64,000 nt of DNA, from contig CATIUR010000005.1 in the NCBI GenBank assembly GCA_949592205.1, positions 29,414,179 to 29,478,178 of the forward strand. Direction: 5' to 3'. The notes beneath the pieces were generated by a model. That model did no database searches. It was not told the origin of the DNA and worked only from the letters and a program-made list of their open reading frames with translations. A program made the translations under genes and the position numbers. Positions 56,004-64,000 of the stretch are shown here, one piece after another (the stretch's first letter is position 1; each line of letters begins with the position of its first letter). The stretch comes from Helichrysum umbraculigerum. Its lineage: Eukaryota; Streptophyta; Magnoliopsida; Asterales; Asteraceae.

Positions 56004-57763
56004 TGTAACACCCCCAAATTTAACAGTTGGCGGAAGCGAGTTTTGGGTGTTACTAATCAATAATCACAAGCACAAAGGATATAGTGAACGACTCTAAATG
56101 AGACGTTCGAAAAGTTATTACATTAATACATAAGTAGTTCAAAATACAAGCTCGAGTTTCGTATAATTTCCTAGAGATTCTAATACATAACAGTAAGTAC
56201 AAAAGTAATGTATGAAAATCTCCAAGCTTGTAAATGCATGCGACTCGAGCTAAGTGAGCTTATCCTGCTGGGCATCCCTACTGATGCTGAGTACCTGAGA
56301 AGCATTACTAAAACGGTCAACCAAAAAGGTTGGTGAATCTCACAGGTTTGTAAGTAAGTAAATAATTTGAACACCCAAGTAGTATTTGTAAATCGTAAGC
56401 CAGCCAGTAAGTAACGATCGCAGGTCATGCTAATCGTTCACTTAAGTAATGATTGCAGGTCATGCTAATCATCTGTAAATGAGTGGTTGCAGGTCATGCT
56501 AACCGTTTGTACGTGAGTGGTTGTAGGTCTTGCTAACCGTAATGAGTAACGATCGTAGGTCATACAAATCGTTCACTCCGTAATGATTGCAGGTCATGCT
56601 AATCATGCGTTTCCACGAACTATCATAATAGAAACTTAACATACAGTAGATAATAGTACTCCTGTGAATGTAGTCTTACATTCATATTAAACAAGTAAGA
56701 AAATGCCACAAGCCACCATGATTGCAGGTCATGCTAATCATGCGATAACTCGGCCATTATCAGTATTATGAAAACAAGTAAGAAAATGTCCTAGGTCACC
56801 ATGATTGCAGGTCATGCTAATCATGCGTTAACTCGGCCATCATTAGTTTTATGAAAACATGTAATGCATCTCACCCCTGGGTATAAAACAGTAAAATAGG
56901 GGCTGTAAGACTCACCTGAGTCTAGCAGACAAAACAGTAAGCAAGCAAAGTAGTATCCGAAGTAGCAGCCCTTAGCGTCAAAATAGTCGAATCGAGAAAC
57001 CGAAAAGATGGGTTTGTAGTCCTCGTTGCGGTGATCACTTTCCTCCAAACGAGCTAGGTGTTTTAGTGAGTTTTGTGGTGTTTTTCTAGAGAGAGAGTGA
57101 GGACCGATTGAGAGAGAGAGATGAGAGTTTAGAGAGAAAATTGAGAGTGATTGAGTAAGGGTGTGTTTGTGTATGGAGGAAGAAAAGAAGGTATGGGGGT
57201 TTATCCCCCTTTGACCTTGGCCGGCCATGGTGGGGCCACAAGGTGTGGTCTCACCAATTTTTCGTTCCCTCGCGTTTGCGCTCCGTGCGGTGTTCGTTTC
57301 CCCGGTCGTTTAAACGTTAAAATAATTTTATACGTGATTACATATACGTTTTAAAATACGAAAATATTACTCGATAATTAAATTGAAGTATTTTATCAAA
57401 ATACTAGTTTTCAAGTTATAAAACATAACTTAGTTTTTGTTTTGTCGGTTGGTCGAGTTTTCGAAGAGTTCGGTAACGTTTTAGTTAAAACGTATGTTTT
57501 CGTTATATTATAAACATAATATAAAATAGTAATTGAAGTAATTAAATAATTCCACATTATTTAATAATTGTTTTACCAACGTCCGTATGTTTGTACAATT
57601 GTTGTTTCATACGATTTGTACGAATCGTATACGCGTATATATATATTCCATCCATATATATATAATAAGTAGATAATGTATATAATCCTATTTCATATAT
57701 ATACAAGTAATAAACACGTAATTAGGGAAATTTTAAATTGGCCCTAATTTTGGGGTTGTTACA
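56004..57763 (-). repeat. TE-F 5' LTR (1760 bp)
   Basis: Near-identical to 49067-50827, including the hairpin cluster (56411-56830). Confidence 0.93.
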
Positions 57764-57768
57764 GTTGA

Positions 57769-59040
57769 CCTCTGGATTCATCAATCAAGCACACAGGCTA
57801 ATCAAACTACCAATCAAATGGCATATCATTTCAAAGTTTAAATTCTATCAATAGTAATCCTATAATTACTTATTGAAATCAAACTGACACAACCAAATCA
57901 AACTGTGAGGTTCAAATCCACTCACCTGATTATCTCGTTTCACTTACTCAGCAATCTTATCTCGCTGAGTCCTTTGAGGATCTGAGAATCAAAATCAGAT
58001 ATAAGTTAGTAATTAGGATCATCAGTACTAAACTTATATCAAACTTAATTCAAAGAATTAGATAGTATTTGTATAACTATTTAGTCTCTAATCATGTACA
58101 ACATTCATATTACAGCATATCAATTAATCACTTGTCAACATTTTAAGTTTGAAGTTGTTTAAAATCAAAAGGCCACAGGACGAGTCACTACCCGCCGGGT
58201 AGCCACATTACCCGCCGGGTACCCCATCACAACTGCCGGGTCACACTCTAAACCGTCGGGTCAATTAAGTTTTCATGGTAACATAACACTTATGCGTTTT
58301 AAAGGCTAGAGAAACCGCCGGGTACGGGTTCTACCAGCCGGATCCCCGGTTTAGGTACATTACCCGCCGGGTACGGGCTCTACCCGCCGGGTACCCACCC
58401 TGCACCAGCAACCTTCGTTCAACTCAGAACCAAACTCGATTTTTGCTATCAAATCTACCAAAATCAGTTTCTATAGCGCTTAGCAATCACAATCAATAAC
58501 AGCAACTATTTCTAGCATCATATACCATCATATATCATCTAATCATCATTTACTCATATGATTTCTATTAACTCAATCAAATGAAAATTTCAAAAGTAAC
58601 TTACTAGTTAATCTTGAGATGCTAAAGATGATGATGATGATTTTAACTTCAAAATCACAACTCAATTTCAGTTTCAAGTTTTTGTTTTAAGGTTCTTATT
58701 TAGGTTTCTAGTTTTAGGGTTTTGAAAAAAATGATCATATTTCCATTTTAGGAAAGTTATATAAGTCGGCCTAAAATATTTACACCGACCCGTATTCACT
58801 TAAAATTATTCCCCTTTCAATCTATTGCCTGGAACCTAAAAACCATTTGCGAGAAACTTATTTTATTGTACCGTTAACTATAGTAAATTAAATCAAGTAA
58901 CAATTTACTAAGCACAATAAGTCCTGAGGCTTATTTAACTAAGTTTCGCAATTAAACACATATTATCAAATAATTTCTACTACAATTAAATATATCAATT
59001 TAAAATTAGAAATTACCGGACCAGAAGAGAGGATGTTACA
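57769..59040 (-). repeat. TE-E 5' LTR, second segment
   Basis: Resumes exactly after TE-F's target duplication and ends GGATGTTACA at 59040, followed by TE-E's target duplication CCTAT. Hairpin cluster at 58189-58404. Confidence 0.93.
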
Positions 59041-59045
59041 CCTAT

Positions 59046-59359
59046 CCCATTATCTATTATTTTTAATTACTACTTATTCTCCACTAACTACACTTTTCAT
59101 CCATCAAATATTAAATTTACATTTTTCACCCAAAATAGTAATGTCGACATTTTAAATGGGACGGACGGAGTACAATATGTTTTTATTTTAAAACATTTGC
59201 TCGCTCCTCCATTCACCATCGTCATTTTCACCGCTGCATTGCGCGGGTATTGTGCTAGTAACCATATAAACCATTTTCTAACAAATAAAAAATACTCATC
59301 GTGTTTTAAGCGCAATCATATCAAGTTTAAAATTTGATACTACTAGAATAGAAGATTAT
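59046..59359 (+). other. Intergenic with a Helitron-like 3' terminus
   Basis: On the plus strand a hairpin-like CCGCTGC/GCGCGG (59231-59247) is followed by terminal CTAG (59255-59258) and then T, as in Helitron ends. GGGACGGACGGAGTA near 59157 is a motif frequent in Stowaway-type repeats. The Helitron body may continue left of TE-E. Confidence 0.5.
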
Positions 59360-59692
59360 AGGCCTGTGCAAAGTGTTAGAACCGACCCGAACCGGCCCGA
59401 ACTGAACCGAACCGTGAAACTACAAATATTAGAACCGAGAACCGTACCGTAGAAAAGCGGTTCAGTACGGGACGGTACGGTTCCGGTACGGTTTTCCGGT
59501 TATCACGGTTTGAAACGTGTATTGCACAACCCTAAGTGTAGAACCGGCCCGAACCGAAACGAACCACGAACCATGAAACTACAAATATTAGAACCGAGAA
59601 ACGTACCGTAGAGAAGCGGTTCGGTACGGGACGGTACGGTTTCGGTACGGTTTGCCGGTTTTCACGGTTCGAACCGTGTTTTGCACACCCCT
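59360..59692. mobile_element. MITE with internal tandem duplication (333 bp)
   Basis: Inverted ends AGGCCTGTGCAAA and, on the other strand, AGGGGTGTGCAAA lie inside a 10-bp direct repeat AGAAGATTAT (59350-59359, 59693-59702). The body is two diverged copies of about 165 bp (about 59380 and 59541 onward), each rich in GAACCG and CGGTACGG. The ends look hAT-like, but the repeat is longer than the usual 8 bp. Confidence 0.8.
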
Positions 59693-59702
59693 AGAAGATT
59701 AT

Positions 59703-59962
59703 GTCTATATCTATGCTAGCTATTAATTAATGGTTTCTTAAAACTACTGTAATTAATTATCTAGATATTGCTACTTTAATTGGCTTTAATTCGGTAAATG
59801 ATTAATTAGGAATAAATAATGTAGTATTTATTTTCTCGAATCTAGAAACTTTTGATGACTTCAAAAGTCTCGCTTCCCCACTTCACTTAAACCCTCACAC
59901 TTGACTCAAACTTAAAAGTTAAAACACACCGACTTCTATCATATCCACTTCCGACTGCCGGT
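59703..59962 (+). promoter_or_regulatory. Upstream region of the receptor kinase gene
   Basis: 260 bp of AT-rich sequence between the MITE and the start codon, becoming C-rich near 59880-59950 (likely 5' UTR). No specific element recognised. Confidence 0.4.
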
Positions 59963-62900
59963 ATGTCGCCGGAACCCATCTCCGGTCACTACATCCTCTT
60001 TCTATCTCTCATTTTCCTGCTCATCAACCCATCATCTTCCCAATCTAACCCACTTCAAACTCTTCTCAAATTCAAAACAAATTTAGCAAATTCAAACACA
60101 CAAGTGTTCACAACTTGGAATGAAAACAACCCAGTTTGTAACTTCACCGGAATCATTTGCGCAGGTGATAATTCCGTCAGAGAAATCAATCTTTCACAAC
60201 AACAACTCACCGGAACTCTAGACTTTGATTCCTTGTGTTCTATTCAATCACTTGAAAAAATCTCACTTGGGTCAAATCTTTTGCATGGTAACATAAGCTC
60301 TCAATTATCAAAATGCATAAACGTAAAGCATCTTGATCTCGGAGAGAATTATTTTTCCGGCGAGTTCCCTGAGATATCATCTTTAACTCAATTAGAGTTT
60401 TTAAACATAAACCTCAGTGGTTTTTCTGGCCCATTTCCATGGAAGTCACTTAAAGAACTTACTAAGCTCACTTTCTTGAGCTTAGGAGACAACCCATTTG
60501 ATAAAACTTCATTTCCTGAAGAAATTTTAAACCTTTTTAATTTACAAACTCTTTATCTTACTAACTGTAGTATTGAAGGAATGATCCCGGACGCTATCGA
60601 AAACCTCGTTTCGTTAAAAAGTTTTGAACTTTCTGATAATTATATAGTTGGAAGAATCCCTGATGGGATGACAAAGCTTAAAAATCTTGAAATACTTGAG
60701 CTTTATGATAATCGAATTTCGGGTGTTCTTCCAACAGGGTTTCGAAACCTTGTCATGCTTTCCAAACTTGATCTTTCCAATAATAGTCTTGAAGGTGATC
60801 TCAATGAGCTAAGGAACATGACTTATATGGAATCTTTGCAGTTGTTTGAAAACAAGTTTTCTGGTGAAATTCCTATTGAGTTTGGAGAATTCAAGTTTTT
60901 GAAACAATTTTCAATTTATAGTAACATGTTCACCGGTGAAATCCCTGCGAAAATCGGGTCCTGGGCTGATTTTGAATATATTGATGTATCCGAAAATATG
61001 TTAAGTGGTTCAATTCCAGCTGAAATGTGCAAAAATGGGAATATTAATGAAATCTTGATGCTACAGAACAACTTCACCGGTGGGTTACCCGAAACTTATT
61101 CGAATTGTTCATCATTGATGCGGTTAAGAGTGAGTAATAATTCACTTTCTGGTAAAATCCCAGATGGGATTTGGAGTTTGCCTAAATTAAGAATGATTGA
61201 TCTTGCAATGAATCAGTTTGAAGGTCAAGTGGCATCTAATATTGGTGAAGCTAAGTCATTAGAACAACTTTTTATTTCGAACAATCGATTTTCAGGAGAG
61301 TTGCCAGAGGAGATATCTGAAGTTTCATCATTGGTGGAAATTGAATTGATGTATAATCAGTTTTCCGGTGAAATTCCGGCGAAAATTGGTGACTTGAAGA
61401 AGCTTAATAGTCTGCAGTTTGAAGGTAACCTGTTTTCTGGTACTATTCCAGAATCTATTGGTTCATGTGTTTCTCTTAATGATATAAACCTCGCCGGAAA
61501 TTCCTTTGCCGGAAACATTCCCTCGAGTCTTGGCTCGATATTAGGTTTGAACTCTTTAAACCTATCGGGTAACAAACTTTCCGGTGTGATTCCGGCAAGT
61601 TTGTCTTCATTGAAGCTTAGCCTTATTGATCTGTCAAACAATATGTTGATTGGGCGCGTGCCGGAATCTTTATTGTCAGAGTCCTATGACGGTAGTTTCG
61701 CAGGTAATCCGGGCCTATGTGCTGACCGGAGTAAAGGTCTTAAGCAATGCTCACCGGTTGCTCGAAGGGCGGGTGATTTGGGGGTCGCGAAGTATTGTTT
61801 CATCGTGGGTGCACTCGTGTTAGTGTTATCGTTAGCTTGTTTTGTATTCGTTAAGTTGAGGCAAAAAGATTGTAACAATCTAACGAATCGAGGTTGTTCG
61901 TGGGACATGAAACAATTTCATGTCATTAGTTTCGACGAAGATGAGATTCTACGATCTCTAAAACATGAGAATTTAATAGGAAAAGGCGGTTCGGGGAATG
62001 TGTATAAAGTCGAGTTAGGGTGTGGGACGAAAATAGCCGTGAAACATATGTGGAAGTCCGGTACTGACCCCAATGATCAGAAAAGTTACACGAGTAGTGC
62101 AACGATACTACCAAAACGTAAAAGTAGGTGGCCGGAATATGAGGCCGAGGTGGCCACTTTGAGCTCGATTCGACATGTAAATGTGGTGAAGTTGTATTGT
62201 AGTATCACGAGTGATGACTCGAATCTACTAGTTTACGAGTACATGCCTAATGGTAGCTTATGGGATCGACTACATACATATCAAAAGATTGAAATGGAAT
62301 GGAAAACTCGACACGAGATTGCATTGGGTGCCGCGAGGGGATTGGAGTACTTACATCACGGATGTGATAGACCGGTTATACACCGGGATGTTAAATCGAG
62401 CAATATATTGTTGGATGAGGAAATGAAGCCGAAAATAGCTGATTTCGGGCTTGCAAAGATTGTGCAAACAAACAAGGTTACTGATTCGACTCACGTTATT
62501 GCGGGAACACTTGGTTACATTGCTCCTGGTAAGTCTCTAACCATCTTTTTTCCTAATTATTTTGTTACTACGTATTATATAGTACTAATCAACAAGGACA
62601 GAGCTAGATAGTGTCGAGCTGGGTTAGTCGACCTGCTAAGAAAAAAAATTATGATTCATTTTTAGTGTGAAAGTCTCTAATGATTAGCTTTAAACCTAGT
62701 GGAAAAAGTTTTAAACTACATTGTTACTAATGAATGTTCTTTTATTTGTAGAATACGGATACACGTTCAAAGTGACCGAGAAAAGTGACATCTATAGCTT
62801 TGGAGTTGTACTAATGGAGTTGGTAACGGGGAAAAAGCCAGTACAACCCGAGTTTGGGGAAAACAAGGATATAGTAAGTTGGGTTCACGACGAAATGAGG

Positions 62901-63110
62901 AATAAGGATAATGTGATCGGTTTGGTCGATCCTAACATTTCAGACGAGTCAAAGAAAGATGCAGTCGAGGTGTTGACTATTGCGATACGTTGCACAATGA
63001 GGTTCCCTGCACAAAGACCGTCGATGAGAATGGTCGTGCAAATGTTGGAGCAGGTCGAGCCGTGTGAACCTATCGATATAGTGATCGACAATGACAATCT
63101 TATAGTCTAA
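59963..63110 (+). CDS. LRR receptor-like kinase, subfamily XI, RLK7/HAIKU2-like, 2 exons, 974 aa
   Basis: Exons 59963-62528 and 62752-63110, joined by a phase-1 GT-AG intron (CTCCTG/GTAAGT, TTGTAG/AATACG) that falls inside the conserved GYIAPEYGY activation-segment motif. Reading through the intron gives a false truncated protein. Order: signal peptide (about 1-26), LRR N-cap with the paired cysteines of NPVCNF and GIIC, about twenty leucine-rich repeats (70-590), transmembrane helix YCFIVGALVLVLSLACFVFV (about 611-631), kinase with glycine loop GKGGSG (about 672), lysine in IAVKHMW, HRD (about 806), DFG (about 826) and APE. All catalytic residues are present, of the RD type. It most resembles Arabidopsis RLK7, a receptor for PIP peptides, and IKU2, a seed-size regulator. 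Which one is orthologous cannot be settled here. Confidence 0.93.
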
Positions 63111-64000
63111 GGACTAAATTTTGTACGATATTTTGAAGAATATATCTTTTGTAAATATAAAACTGTTTAAGGTTTTGTTAGTAGTGTTCCTTCTAGTTGG
63201 TGGCTTTTTCATTCAAACAATGGAATTTGTTAATATGCAATCCTAAGATGTATTGTCATTTTCAGTTTCAAAATAAAATGCATTTAGATTGGAATATATT
63301 CAATACAAAAGAAAATCGAACTTTGATTATTTTTTATATTATAAGATTGCCACAAATCAAATTTGTTGATGCCCGAAAAAAAAAACTTTTGAACCTAATG
63401 GAAATCGGATCAAACTCAAATATCGACGTATCACTTTATTCTTGACAATCAAGCCAAGACTTTTTATAAAACTGAATAACTTTTTAGGAGATTTAAATCT
63501 TGGATATGATTCATTATGTTTGTAGCTACAAAACATGTCACGGCTAATAAACGGGTGCACTGTCTTGAACCCAATATGTCATTTACCTCAAACATTGTAA
63601 GATTCATTAAAGATGGCACGTAAGGTACTCACGTGTTTCGTTCCATTTGAAGTGTTTACCTGATTATTTTGGTTTGTCACAATATAACAGTCAACTAGAT
63701 TTTAATGGGTATAGATGATATTTGATTGATAAATAACGTGGTATAGAAGATTTCTAAAATTACGTATAATTTCATAGTGGATAATTTTACTGGGACGTAT
63801 GTATAATTTAATGCGTACTCTGTATTATTTGTTAGGAATCATGGAATCTAAGTAAAGACAATGAATAGGATCTCTATACAAGTGACAAATTTCACTTTAA
63901 AAAACTATTAACAAAGTTATTAGACTTCATTAATCCAATCAGAATTCATGACATGGCAAACCAAACGTAATAATCGGACATGTTATAGATGCCCATGTTA
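63111..64000. other. Intergenic, receptor kinase 3' UTR then nothing recognised
   Basis: AT-rich. The first 200 bp are probably 3' UTR. No ORF, element ends or RNA gene seen. Confidence 0.5.

Larger units (their letters stand above)
49067..57763 (-). mobile_element. TE-F: non-autonomous LTR retrotransposon (zinc-knuckle ORF only), with nested solo LTR
   Basis: Target duplication GTTGA (49062-49066, 57764-57768). LTRs 49067-50827 (1761 bp) and 56004-57763 (1760 bp), about a dozen differences by eye. tRNA-Met-type primer site at 55989-56001. Without the nested solo LTR the internal region is only about 2.2 kb. It encodes one 212-aa zinc-knuckle protein and no protease, RT or integrase. Leader sequence next to the primer site matches TE-B's, so an element of that family is the likely source of enzymes. 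Confidence 0.93.
40003..59040 (-). mobile_element. TE-E: Tekay-like Ty3/gypsy element, interrupted by three nested insertions
   Basis: Minus-strand element, flanked by the 5-bp target duplication CCTAT (39998-40002 and 59041-59045), which proves the LTR ends. 3' LTR 40003-41829 (1827 bp). Internal region 41830-48510. 5' LTR 48511-49066 plus 57769-59040 (1828 bp without the TE-F insertion). The LTRs differ at about 20 positions by eye. Close relative of TE-A. Contains a solo LTR in gag (46258-48207) and TE-F in its 5' LTR, which itself holds another solo LTR. Confidence 0.94.

Noticed and set aside
56821..57228. 135-aa minus-strand frame in the TE-F 5' LTR
   Set aside because: In the other TE-F LTR the same frame is broken by a one-base indel (about 50130), so it is not a maintained gene.

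Overview
The window is a gene-poor stretch of a plant nuclear genome, almost certainly a eudicot. I lean towards Asteraceae from the style of the retrotransposons and proteins, but I cannot prove that. Three spliced host genes survive: a subgroup IVa-type bHLH factor (32488-33658, +), a homologue of TUNICAMYCIN INDUCED 1 (35394-37444, +) and an LRR receptor kinase of the RLK7/HAIKU2 type (59963-63110, +). Most of the rest is nested LTR retrotransposons.

Left block, 1-28183, four levels deep. The outermost layer is the 3' part of a plus-strand Tekay-like LTR (TE-D, 25312-26395, last 4 bp at 28180-28183). A complete solo LTR of a related family (26396-28174) sits 4 bp from its end. TE-D is cut by TE-C (16105-25311, +), an Athila-like element with gag and protease but no polymerase. 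TE-C's 5' LTR is cut by TE-B (7750-16104, -), a long-LTR chromovirus with a large internal deletion. TE-B's 3' LTR is cut by TE-A (1-7749, -), whose 1518-codon gag-pol is uninterrupted and whose LTRs look identical over the visible 1172 bp.

Middle block, 28184-40002. This holds a tRNA-type SINE, a complete PIF/Harbinger transposon with an intact transposase (29809-32056), the bHLH gene, a Helitron 3' terminus, the TIN1-like gene and a 178-bp hAT MITE. The TIN1-like promoter carries unfolded-protein-response elements.

Right block, 40003-59040. TE-E (-) is a Tekay-like sibling of TE-A with target duplication CCTAT. Its gag carries a solo LTR (46258-48207). Its 5' LTR carries TE-F (49067-57763, -), a non-autonomous element encoding only a zinc-knuckle protein, and TE-F in turn carries a 2.9-kb solo LTR (52057-54992). 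A further Helitron end and a tandemly duplicated MITE precede the receptor kinase gene.

Most interesting pattern: every minus- or plus-strand Tekay-like and TE-B/TE-F-like LTR here contains a cluster of short hairpins. Within a family the units repeat. Between families both arms change together while a short loop stays constant: GGC on the sense strand in the Tekay-like LTRs, and a GGTCA-type loop in TE-F. This looks like selection for structure rather than sequence.
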